Source: Roseateles_E cavernae (GTDB lineage Bacteria; Pseudomonadota; Gammaproteobacteria; Burkholderiales; Burkholderiaceae_C). Taken from it: a stretch of 64,000 nucleotides of DNA. Under the pieces are notes generated by a model that saw nothing but the letters and a program-made list of their open reading frames with translations, searched no databases and was not told where the DNA came from. The stretch spans positions 310,001 to 374,000 of the forward strand of contig NZ_JBDPLH010000001.1 of NCBI RefSeq assembly GCF_040187885.1, written 5' to 3'. The translations under genes and the position numbers were made by a program. Of the stretch, positions 55,434 through 63,106 are shown piece after piece (position 1 is the first letter of the stretch; every line of letters starts with the position of its first letter).

Positions 55434-56587
55434 GCAAGCCCGGCTTCCCGCCCACGCTGGCCGCCGCCCGGGCACGGGTGGCCGCGATCGACCCGCACGA
55501 GTACGCGCGCAGCCGCAATGCGCTGGACGGTGCGGTGACGCAGCTCTCGCCCTATATGAGCCATGGCCTGCTGGACCTGCCTGCGGTGATGGCCGCACTG
55601 TCCGAACGGCACGGGCCGCTGCACCCGCAGCACAAGCTGGTCTACGAGTTCGGCTGGCGCGAGTATTTCCACCATGTCTGGCAGCGCCGCGGCGAGGCGA
55701 TCTTCCGCTCCCTGCATGCCGGTCCGCTGCCCGACCGCGCCTATGCCCGCGAGCTGCCGGCCGACATCCGCGAGGCGCGCTGCGGCGTCCCGGTGATCGA
55801 CCGGGCGGTGCGCCTGCTCTATGCCGAAGGCTATCTGCACAACCATCTGCGCCTGTGGCTGGCCAGCTATATCGTCCATCTGCGCAAGATCCACTGGCGC
55901 AGCGGCGCCGACTGGATGTACGGCCACCTGCTGGACGGTGATCTGGCCAGCAACCACCTGAGCTGGCAATGGGTGGCCGGTACCGGCAGCCACAAGCCCT
56001 ATCTCTTCAATGCCGGCAATGTCGCCCGCCATGCGCCGCCGGACTGGCACAGCCCGGGCACGGTGATCGACACCTCCTACGAGGCCCTCGATGCGATCGC
56101 CCGCAGCGCCGAGCCGGTCGGCGCCGAAGCGCTGCAAGCGCCGGGCATCGACACGCCGGCCCTGCACGAGCGGCCGCCCGCCGCCTGGAGCGCGCCCGAT
56201 GCCCAGGCGGTGGCGGGGCGCGATGTCTGGCTGGTCCACGCCTGGGCCTTGGCCGACCCGCCCCCCGATCTGCCGGACGGCACCGTCAGCGTGGCCGTCT
56301 TCGAGGCCGGCCATCTGCATGCGCGCTGGCCCTGGAGCGCGGCACGCTGGACCTTTGTCGGCCAGCGCATGAGCGAGCTGGCCGCGTTGCGCTGGTGGGG
56401 CGATGCGGCCACGCTGGCCGGCGCGCTGGCGCAGGCACGCTCGGTGCAGATGGTGGCCGACCCGCATCTCTCGCCCGCCCTGCACGGCCTGGCCCGCTGC
56501 CGGCCGAGGCCGCAGCTGTTCGCCCCGGTGGCGCGGCACTGCGATTCGTTCTCGCAGTGGTGGAAGCGGGCCAGCGCGGCGCTCTGA
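55430..56587 (+). CDS. FAD-domain photolyase homologue with C-terminal alpha/beta region
   Basis: A 385-residue protein. Residues 1-215 match the helical FAD-binding half of photolyase/cryptochromes: SRNALDGAVTQLSPYMSHGLL, YEFGWREYFHHVWQRRG, DRAVRLLYAEGYLHNHLRLWLASY, WRSGADWMYGHLLDGDLASNHLSWQWVAGTGSHKPYLFNAGN. The usual N-terminal antenna domain is missing. Instead residues 240-385 carry an alpha/beta-like segment (VWLVHAWALADPPPDLPDGTVSVAVFE, WSAARWTFVGQRMSELAAL, QMVADPHLSPAL, SFSQWWKRASAAL). The order suggests a permuted photolyase. Start overlaps phrB stop by ATGA, so it is translationally coupled. Confidence 0.88.
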   Translation: MSKPGFPPTLAAARARVAAIDPHEYARSRNALDGAVTQLSPYMSHGLLDLPAVMAALSERHGPLHPQHKLVYEFGWREYFHHVWQRRGEAIFRSLHAGPLPDRAYARELPADIREARCGVPVIDRAVRLLYAEGYLHNHLRLWLASYIVHLRKIHWRSGADWMYGHLLDGDLASNHLSWQWVAGTGSHKPYLFNAGNVARHAPPDWHSPGTVIDTSYEALDAIARSAEPVGAEALQAPGIDTPALHERPPAAWSAPDAQAVAGRDVWLVHAWALADPPPDLPDGTVSVAVFEAGHLHARWPWSAARWTFVGQRMSELAALRWWGDAATLAGALAQARSVQMVADPHLSPALHGLARCRPRPQLFAPVARHCDSFSQWWKRASAAL

Positions 56588-56590
56588 CCC

Positions 56591-57142
56591 TCAACGCCCG
56601 CTGCTGAAGATCCGCCCCAGCCAGCCCAGATACCAGTCCAGAAAGCGCTGGAAGGCGCTCTTGGGCGGGGCCGGTGGCTCGGCCGGTGCCACCCCATAGC
56701 GCTCGGCCAGCGCCGCGTTGAAGGCCGCGAAGAAGTCGCCGGCCATCTTCTGCGCGGCCATATCGACCAGGCGCGAACCGATCTGCGCGATCTTGCCGCC
56801 GACGCTGGCCACCACGGTGTAGTGCAGCAGGGTCTGGGCCGGGCCCAGCGTCTCCAGCCGCACCTGGGCAGTGCCCTTGCCGTGCCCGGCCGCGCCGCCC
56901 GAGCCCTCGAAGGCGAGCTGGTAGCTGGTCGGCGGCTGCAGGTCGGAGAGCTTGAGCTTGCCCTTGAACTTCGCCTTGACCGGGCCGATCGCGACCGCGA
57001 GCAGGACCTCGTATTCGTTCTCTCCAGTGGGCGTCAGCGCTTCGCAGCCGGTGATGGCGGCCTTCAGCATCTCGGTGTCGTTGAGCGCGGCCCAGGCCTG
57101 GGCCTGGGCGACGGGAAGGGTTTCTTGTCCGGTCAGTTGCAT
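56591..57142 (-). CDS. coxG: CoxG-like SRPBCC membrane-recruiting protein
   Basis: A 183-residue protein of the carbon monoxide dehydrogenase subunit G family. The START-like fold is PVAQAQAWAALNDTEMLKAAITGCEALTPTGENEYEVLLAV, GPVKAKFKGKLKLSDLQPPTSYQLAFEG and GKGTAQVRLE. The C-terminal hydrophobic tail FQRFLDWYLGWLGRIF can anchor it to the membrane, where CoxG is thought to recruit the hydroxylase to the quinone pool. It is the last gene of the cox-like operon and overlaps the VWA gene by 10 bases. Confidence 0.9.
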   Translation of the reverse strand: MQLTGQETLPVAQAQAWAALNDTEMLKAAITGCEALTPTGENEYEVLLAVAIGPVKAKFKGKLKLSDLQPPTSYQLAFEGSGGAAGHGKGTAQVRLETLGPAQTLLHYTVVASVGGKIAQIGSRLVDMAAQKMAGDFFAAFNAALAERYGVAPAEPPAPPKSAFQRFLDWYLGWLGRIFSSGR

Positions 57143-58311
57143 AAGGTGTTCACCAGATCTTCAAGACTGGCGAGATTGTGGGCGGGAAGATGAGCGCTGA
57201 CCTCGGGCAGCAAGGCCTTGATGCCTGCCGCCCTGGGCTCGAAGCCCTCGAAGCGCAAGAGCGGGTTCAGCCAGATCAGGCGCCGGCAGGACAGGCGCAG
57301 ACGGCGCGCCTCGAAGGCCAGGGCCTCGGCACTGTCACCCTGCTCCAGGCCGTCGGTGATCAAGAGCACCGTCGTGTCGCTGCTCAGCACGCGGCGGGCC
57401 CAATCATGGTTGAACTGGTGCAGGCAGGCGCTGATGCGGGTGCCGCCCGACCAGTCGGCCACCGCGCGCGCGACGGCGCCCACCGCGATATCGGGGTCGC
57501 GCTGCTGCAGCAGCCGGGTAATGGCCGTCAGCCGCGTGCCGAAGACAAAGCTCGTGACCCTGGGCGCATGACGGCGCTCGGCCGGATTGGCCAGGCCATG
57601 GGCCAGATGCAAGAGCATGCGCGAATAACGGCTCATCGAGCCGGAGATATCGGCCAGGATCAGCAGCGGCGCGATCTTGCCCCTGGGCCGGCGCCAGCAC
57701 GGCGGCGCCAGCTCCTCGCGGGTCTGCGCGCGCATCGTGGCACGCCAGTCGAAGCGGCCCTGGGCCGAAGGCCGGAAGCGGCGCGTGGGCCGGGTCTCGA
57801 AGAAGGGACGCAGCCGCGCCAGCAGGCGCTTGGCGGCGGCCCATTCCTCGGCCGTCATCGTCTCGAAATCGCGCTGGCGCAGCAGCTCCTGATCGCTCCA
57901 GCTGAGCCGGGCATCGATCTCGATCTGCTGCTCCGGTTCACGCGGCTCCTGACGCTGCCCCTGCGGGAACAGCGCATCGGCCAGGCGTCGGTTCTCCGGC
58001 GGCGGCGGGGTGCCGGGTTGGGCCTGGGCGCGCGGCAACATCATCGCCATCACCCGGCCCAGCAGATCGGGGTCGCGCCAGAACAGGTAGAAGGCCTGTT
58101 CGAACAAGGGCCGGTGCGCCGCGCGGTCAATCAGGCAGGCGGCCAGCGTGGCCTTGAAATCGGCACGCGACGCCAGCCCGGCCACCTGCAGCGCCTGCAG
58201 GCACAGCTGCACCCGGTCCGTGCCCACGGCCATGCCGGACTGGCGCAGCACGCGGGCGAAGTGCATCACATTGGCCGCCAGGTGCGCCGGCAGATCGGGC
58301 GACTCAGCCAT
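57133..58311 (-). CDS. coxE: CoxE-like VWA-domain protein
   Basis: A 392-residue cytoplasmic protein. The von Willebrand A domain (about residues 215-375) has the metal-ion site LLILADISGSMSRYSRMLLH (DxSxS), VTSFVFGTRL, SGGTRISACLHQF and LLITDGLEQGD. CoxE works with the MoxR ATPase CoxD to mature the copper-sulfide/molybdenum active site of CO-dehydrogenase-type enzymes. It overlaps the coxD-like gene by 8 bases. Confidence 0.92.
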   Translation of the reverse strand: MAESPDLPAHLAANVMHFARVLRQSGMAVGTDRVQLCLQALQVAGLASRADFKATLAACLIDRAAHRPLFEQAFYLFWRDPDLLGRVMAMMLPRAQAQPGTPPPPENRRLADALFPQGQRQEPREPEQQIEIDARLSWSDQELLRQRDFETMTAEEWAAAKRLLARLRPFFETRPTRRFRPSAQGRFDWRATMRAQTREELAPPCWRRPRGKIAPLLILADISGSMSRYSRMLLHLAHGLANPAERRHAPRVTSFVFGTRLTAITRLLQQRDPDIAVGAVARAVADWSGGTRISACLHQFNHDWARRVLSSDTTVLLITDGLEQGDSAEALAFEARRLRLSCRRLIWLNPLLRFEGFEPRAAGIKALLPEVSAHLPAHNLASLEDLVNTLCN

Positions 58312-59182
58312 GGTGCGTGGCCACCCTCACCTGCTCCAGCAGCCGCGCCGCCTCCGAGCCCTGCACCTTGGCGATGTCGTCCTGGTATTTCAGGAGCACG
58401 CCCAGCGTGTTGCTGACCGTCTCCGGGTCCAGCACCAGGGCGTTGAGTTCCAGCAGCGCGCGCGACCACTCGATGGTCTCGGCCACACCGGGCAGCTTGT
58501 ACAGGTCCAGCGTGCGCAGGCCCTGGATGAAGGCGACGATCTGGCGCGACAGCGCCTCGCCGGCACCGGGCACCTTGAGCCGCAGGATCTGCAGCTCGCG
58601 CTGTGCATCGGGGAAATCGACCCAGTGATAGAGGCAGCGGCGCTTGACCGCGTCGTGGATCTCGCGGGTGCGATTGCTGGTCAGCACCACGATGGGCGGC
58701 TCGGCGGCCTTGATCACACCCAGCTCGGGGATGCTGAGCTGGAAGTCGCTCAGCAGCTCCAGCAGAAAGGCCTCGAAAGGCTCGTCGGCACGGTCCAGCT
58801 CGTCGATCAAGAGTACCCCCGGCTGTTCCAGGGCCTGCAGCAGCGGCCGCGCGATCAGGAAGCGGCGCGCGAACAAGTCATCGCCGCTCAGTCCGCCGCT
58901 CTTGATCTCCAGCATCTGGCGCGCATGGTTCCACTCATAGGCCGCGCTGGCCAGATCCAGGCCCTCGTAGCATTGCAGCCGTATCAGCGGCCGCCCCAGC
59001 ATCGCGGCCAGGGCCTTGGCGATCTCGGTCTTGCCGGTGCCCGGCTCGCCCTCCAGGAACAGCGGGCGCTGCAGGCGCAGGGCCAGGAAGACGGCGGTGG
59101 CCAGCTCGCGCTGGGCCACATAGCCCTGGGCCAGCAGTTGTGCCGCCGTTTCGTCGATGCTGGCGGGCAATGCCGCCGCCAT
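58304..59182 (-). CDS. coxD: CoxD-like MoxR-family AAA+ ATPase
   Basis: A 292-residue ATPase. Walker A is FLEGEPGTGKTEIAKAL, Walker B GVLLIDELDRADEPFEAFLLELL, sensor 1 IVVLTSNRTREIHDAVKRRC. The start at 59182 shares one base with the stop of the FAD-subunit gene (TGATG). With the VWA protein it acts as a metal-cofactor maturation chaperone in the MoxR-VWA pattern. Confidence 0.93.
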   Translation of the reverse strand: MAAALPASIDETAAQLLAQGYVAQRELATAVFLALRLQRPLFLEGEPGTGKTEIAKALAAMLGRPLIRLQCYEGLDLASAAYEWNHARQMLEIKSGGLSGDDLFARRFLIARPLLQALEQPGVLLIDELDRADEPFEAFLLELLSDFQLSIPELGVIKAAEPPIVVLTSNRTREIHDAVKRRCLYHWVDFPDAQRELQILRLKVPGAGEALSRQIVAFIQGLRTLDLYKLPGVAETIEWSRALLELNALVLDPETVSNTLGVLLKYQDDIAKVQGSEAARLLEQVRVATHHG

Positions 59183-59970
59183 CAGCTGGCCGCCACCGCG
59201 CGCCCGGCCAGCACCGGAATCAGCGCGGCCCGGTAGGCCGCCGAGCCATGCAGATCGTTGTTCAGGCCCGCGTCGCTGATGCTGACCGTCATCGTCGCCG
59301 CCTGGCTCCAGCTGGCGCTCAGCGCCTGCTCCAGCGCCGTGGCGCGGAACACGCAAGACCCGGCACCGGTCACGGCCACGCGCACGCCGCCGGCCGTCTT
59401 CGCGACGAACACGCCGACGATGGAGAAGCGCGAGGCCGGTTGCTTGAACTTCTGCCAGCCGGCCTTCTCCGGGACGGGGAAGCTCACCGAGCTGATGATC
59501 TCGCCCTCGGCCAGCGCGGTCTCGTACAGGCCCTTGAAGAAATCATCGGCCGCAATCGAGCGCCGGTCGGTGTGGATGGTGGCGTTCAAGGCCAGCACCG
59601 CCGCCGGATAGCAGGCGGCCGGGTCGTTATTGGCCAGGCTGCCGCCGATCGTGCCGCGGTTGCGCACCTGGCGGTCGCCGATGCGGCCGGCCAGATCGGC
59701 CAGTGCCGGTATCGCGGCGGCCAGCTCCTTGGACGATGCCACCGCCGCGTGCGTGCTCATCGCGCCGATCGTGACCTTGCCGGCCTCGACCTTGATGCCC
59801 TTCAGATCGGCCAGGCCGGACAGATCGATCAAGGCCTCGGGCGCGGCCAGGCCCTGCTTGATCGCGGCCAGCAGGGATTGGCCGCCGGCCAGGATCTTGG
59901 CCTCGCTATTGGCCCGCACGGCCTGGGCCGCGTCGGCGACGCTGGCGGCTTGTTGGTAGGCGAATGTCAT
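59182..59970 (-). CDS. coxM: Molybdenum hydroxylase, FAD-binding medium subunit
   Basis: A 262-residue subunit. FAD-binding motifs are AKILAGGQSLLAAIKQGLA and IGDRQVRNRGTIGGSLANNDPAACYPAAVLALNA (the N-x-G-T-x-G-G-S stretch holds the diphosphate). Passes electrons from the [2Fe-2S] subunit to acceptors. It lies 16 bases after the large-subunit gene. Confidence 0.94.
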   Translation of the reverse strand: MTFAYQQAASVADAAQAVRANSEAKILAGGQSLLAAIKQGLAAPEALIDLSGLADLKGIKVEAGKVTIGAMSTHAAVASSKELAAAIPALADLAGRIGDRQVRNRGTIGGSLANNDPAACYPAAVLALNATIHTDRRSIAADDFFKGLYETALAEGEIISSVSFPVPEKAGWQKFKQPASRFSIVGVFVAKTAGGVRVAVTGAGSCVFRATALEQALSASWSQAATMTVSISDAGLNNDLHGSAAYRAALIPVLAGRAVAAS

Positions 59971-59985
59971 GCTGTGCTCCCCGGT

Positions 59986-62340
59986 TCAACGCTTGGCTTG
60001 GATGGCCTGCCACACGGTGTGCGGCGTCGCCGGCATCGGCAGGTCCTTGACGCCGATGGCATCGCAGATCGCATTGATCACCGCCGGCGGTGATCCGATC
60101 GCGCCGGCCTCGCCGCAGCCCTTGACGCCCAGCGGGTTGTGCGTGCAGGGCGTGCCCTTGGCCGTGCGGATATTGAAGCTGGGCAGGTCGTCGGCGCGCG
60201 GCATCGCATAGTCCATATAGCTGCCGGTCAAGAGCTGGCCGCTCTCGGTGTCATAGATGCCATGCTCCAGCAGCGCCTGGCCTATGCCTTGCGCGATGCC
60301 GCCCTGCACCTGGCCTTCGACAATCATCGGGTTGACGATGTTGCCGAAGTCATCGACCGCGCTGAAGCGGTCCACCCGCACGACGCCGGTGGCCGGATCG
60401 ACCTCGACCTCGCAGACATAGGACCCGGCCGGATAGGTGAAATTGGTCGGGTCGTAGAAGGCGTTCTCGTTCAGGCCGGGCTCCAGCTTGTCGAGCGGAT
60501 AGTTGTGCGGCACATAGGCGGTCAGCGAGACGGACGCGAAGGGCACGCTCTTGTCGGTACCCGCCACCTTGAAGATACCGTTCTCGAATTCGATGTCGGT
60601 GTCGGCCGCCTCCAGCAGATGGGCGGCGATCTTCTTGCCCTTGGCGATCACCTTGTCGACCGCCTTGATGATGGCCGTGCCGCCGACCGACAGCGAGCGG
60701 CTGCCATAGGTGCCCATGCCGAACAGCACCTTGGCGGTGTCGCCGTGCTCGATGCTCACATCGTCGATAGGAATCCCGAGCCGGTCCGCGACCACCTGGG
60801 CAAACGTCGTCTCATGGCCCTGCCCATGCGAATGGCTGCCGGTGAAGATGGTCACCTTGCCGGTCGGATGCACCCGCACCTCGCCGGCCTCGAACAGGCC
60901 GGCCCGTGCGCCCAGGGCGCCGGCGATGTTGGACGGCGCCAGGCCGCAGGCCTCGATATAGGTCGAGTAGCCGATGCCGCGCTTGAACCCCTTGGCCTCG
61001 GACACCGCCTTGCGCGCCGCGAAGCCGGCCACATCGGCCAGCTCGATGACTTCCTTGAGCGTCGCGTCGTAGTCGCCGATGTCGTAGGTCAGGCCCACCG
61101 GCGTCGCGTAGGGGAAGCTGTGGATGAAGTTGCGGCGGCGGATCTCGGCCGGGTTCAGGCCCAGCTCCTTGGCCGCCGTCTCGACCAGGCGCTCGACCAC
61201 ATAGGTGGCCTCGGGCCGGCCGGCACCGCGGTAGGCATCGACCGGCGCGGTGTTGCTGAAAACGCCGGTGACCTCGGCATAGATCTTGGGTGTCGTGTAC
61301 TGGCCGGCCAGCAGCGTGGCGTAGAGAATGGTCGGCACGCTGGACGCGAAGGTCGACAGATAGGCACCCAGGTTCGCGGTGGTGTGGACCCGCATCGCCA
61401 GGAACTTGCCGCCGGCGTCGAGTGCCAGCTCGGCCACGGTCGCATGGTCGCGGCCGTGGGCATCGCTCAGAAAGGCCTCGGAGCGGTCCGCCGTCCACTT
61501 GATCGGCCGGCCGACCTGCTTGCTGGCCCAGGTCAGCGCGGTCTCCTCGTTGTAGAGAAAGATCTTGGAGCCGAAGCCGCCGCCGACATCGGGCGCGACC
61601 ACGCGCAGCTTGTGCTCCGGAATGCCCAGCACGAAGGCGCACATCAGCAGCCGCGCCACATGGGGGTTCTGGCTGGTGGTGTAGAGCGTGTAGCTGTCGT
61701 CGCTGGCGTTGTAGGCGGCATTGGCCGCGCGCGGCTCGATGGCATTGGGGATCAGCCGGTTGTTGCGGAACTCCAGCCGCGTCACATGGGCGGCGCCGAC
61801 AAAGGCCGCGTCGGCGCCGGCCTTGTCGCCGCAGCCCCAGGTATAGCAGACGTTGTCCGGCGCTTCCTCATGCACCTGGCCCGCATGGCCCTTGGCGGCG
61901 GCGGTGTCGACCGCCGGCACCAGCTCCTCGTAGTCGATCGCTATCAGCTGGGCGGCGGCCTTGGCCTCGGCATAGCTCTCGGCCACCACCAGGGCCACCG
62001 GATCGCCGACATAGCGGACCTTGCCGTCGGCCAGGATCGGGTGCTTGGGCTCCTTCATCGGGCTGCCGTCCAGGCTGTTGATCAGCCAGCCGCAGGGCAG
62101 GCCGCCGATCGCGCGGAAGTGCTCGCCGGTGTAGACGCCCAGCACGCCCTCGGCCGCCGCCGCGCCTGCCGTGTCCACGCTCTTGATGCGCGCATGGGCA
62201 TAGGGCGAGCGCAGGAAGTAGGCATAAGTCTGGCGCGGCAGCACGATGTCATCGGTGTACTGCCCCCGCCCGGTCAGAAAGCGCGCGTCCTCGCGGCGCT
62301 TGACGCTCTGGCCGATGAAACCTTCTTTGGGTGCGTTCAT
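59986..62340 (-). CDS. coxL: Molybdenum hydroxylase large subunit, form II CODH-like
   Basis: A 784-residue molybdopterin-cytosine-dinucleotide subunit. It opens with GFIGQSVKRREDARFLTGRGQYTDDI, as in CO dehydrogenase large subunits. The active-site loop at about residues 367-373 reads AYRGAGR, the form II signature, not the AYXCSFR of bona fide CO-oxidising form I enzymes; the Cys that binds copper is therefore absent. The catalytic Glu is in GCGEAGAIGSPPAVI (about 743). So the natural substrate may be an aldehyde, purine or other N-heterocycle rather than CO. The gene is 13 bases after the iron-sulfur subunit gene. Confidence 0.93.
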   Translation of the reverse strand: MNAPKEGFIGQSVKRREDARFLTGRGQYTDDIVLPRQTYAYFLRSPYAHARIKSVDTAGAAAAEGVLGVYTGEHFRAIGGLPCGWLINSLDGSPMKEPKHPILADGKVRYVGDPVALVVAESYAEAKAAAQLIAIDYEELVPAVDTAAAKGHAGQVHEEAPDNVCYTWGCGDKAGADAAFVGAAHVTRLEFRNNRLIPNAIEPRAANAAYNASDDSYTLYTTSQNPHVARLLMCAFVLGIPEHKLRVVAPDVGGGFGSKIFLYNEETALTWASKQVGRPIKWTADRSEAFLSDAHGRDHATVAELALDAGGKFLAMRVHTTANLGAYLSTFASSVPTILYATLLAGQYTTPKIYAEVTGVFSNTAPVDAYRGAGRPEATYVVERLVETAAKELGLNPAEIRRRNFIHSFPYATPVGLTYDIGDYDATLKEVIELADVAGFAARKAVSEAKGFKRGIGYSTYIEACGLAPSNIAGALGARAGLFEAGEVRVHPTGKVTIFTGSHSHGQGHETTFAQVVADRLGIPIDDVSIEHGDTAKVLFGMGTYGSRSLSVGGTAIIKAVDKVIAKGKKIAAHLLEAADTDIEFENGIFKVAGTDKSVPFASVSLTAYVPHNYPLDKLEPGLNENAFYDPTNFTYPAGSYVCEVEVDPATGVVRVDRFSAVDDFGNIVNPMIVEGQVQGGIAQGIGQALLEHGIYDTESGQLLTGSYMDYAMPRADDLPSFNIRTAKGTPCTHNPLGVKGCGEAGAIGSPPAVINAICDAIGVKDLPMPATPHTVWQAIQAKR

Positions 62341-62353
62341 GGTGCGGCCTCCA

Positions 62354-62824
62354 TCACTTCATGTTTTGCGCGCCGAGCTGCACGGCGCGCACGATGTTCT
62401 GGTAGCCGGTACAGCGGCAGATATTGCCCTCCAGCCCCTCGCGGATATCGGTCTCTGAGCTGCAGCGGTGGTGCTGCACCAGGTCGACCGCGCTCATCAC
62501 CATGCCGGGCGTGCAGAAGCCGCATTGCAGGCCGTGGCACTCCTTGAACGCGGCCTGCATCGGGTGCATCTCCCCGCCGGCCGGTGACAGGCCCTCGATG
62601 GTGGTGATCTCGGCGCCGACCGCCTGCACGGCCAGCATCGAACAGCTCTTCACCGCGCGCCCGTCCAGGTGCACGGTGCAGGCCCCGCACTGGCTGGTGT
62701 CGCAGCCCACATGGGTGCCGGTCAGCGCGAGGTCCTCGCGCAGGAATTGCACCAGCAGGCGGTCCGGCGCGATCTCGCGCGTGACCGGCTTGCCGTTGAC
62801 CTTGAGCGTGATCTTGTGGCTCAT
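62354..62824 (-). CDS. coxS: Molybdenum hydroxylase, [2Fe-2S] small subunit
   Basis: A 156-residue subunit with two [2Fe-2S] clusters. The plant-type cluster uses Cys41, Cys46, Cys49 and Cys61 (GCDTSQCGACTVHLDGRAVKSC); the second cluster uses Cys101, Cys104, Cys136 and Cys138 (QCGFCTPGMVMS, NICRCTGYQNI). It is the first gene of the operon coxS-L-M-D-E-G. Electrons pass from Mo through both clusters to FAD. Confidence 0.95.
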   Translation of the reverse strand: MSHKITLKVNGKPVTREIAPDRLLVQFLREDLALTGTHVGCDTSQCGACTVHLDGRAVKSCSMLAVQAVGAEITTIEGLSPAGGEMHPMQAAFKECHGLQCGFCTPGMVMSAVDLVQHHRCSSETDIREGLEGNICRCTGYQNIVRAVQLGAQNMK

Positions 62825-62909
62825 TGGCTTGTCTCCTTGTTGTCGTCAGCGATCCATCAGCGACCATCGTCGCGGCAGCCCGCCGCGGGCGCTATCTACC
62901 GTTTACCCG

Positions 62910-62927
62910 CATGTATGCCCATACATG
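62910..62927. promoter_or_regulatory. Palindrome in the coxS-xdhC intergenic region
   Basis: CATGTATG-CC-CATACATG: perfect 8-bp arms with a 2-base centre, 86 bases upstream of coxS and 180 bases before the xdhC-like gene. The compact form and AT-rich arms in a GC-rich genome fit an operator for a dimeric regulator of the molybdenum hydroxylase operon. Confidence 0.5.
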
Positions 62928-62959
62928 GGGCGCTTCAGTCCGGGCATGCTGCCCCGGCT

Positions 62960-62975
62960 TGGCACAGCTGTGCCA
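62960..62975. repeat. 16-bp palindrome in the coxS-xdhC intergenic region
   Basis: TGGCACAGCTGTGCCA is a perfect 16-base palindrome, 33 bases beyond the palindrome at 62910. It may be a second operator. It resembles half a sigma-54 site (TGGCAC) but the -12 GC is at the wrong spacing. Confidence 0.4.
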
Positions 62976-63106
62976 GCTTGGTGCCCACTTGCACCAGACC
63001 TGCGGGTCAACCCGGATTCACCGCAGCTCAGGCAAGGCCGGCCGCTATCGGGTATGTTCGACGCCTGTGTCGCCCGGGCGCCGGGCTAGAGTCTCAAAGA
63101 ACGCTT

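Noticed and set aside
62943..62995. Sigma-54 promoter resemblance (TTGGCAC..., TTGGTGCCCACTTGCA) upstream of xdhC
   Set aside because: The invariant GG and GC are 9 bases apart in both cases; sigma-54 needs 10.
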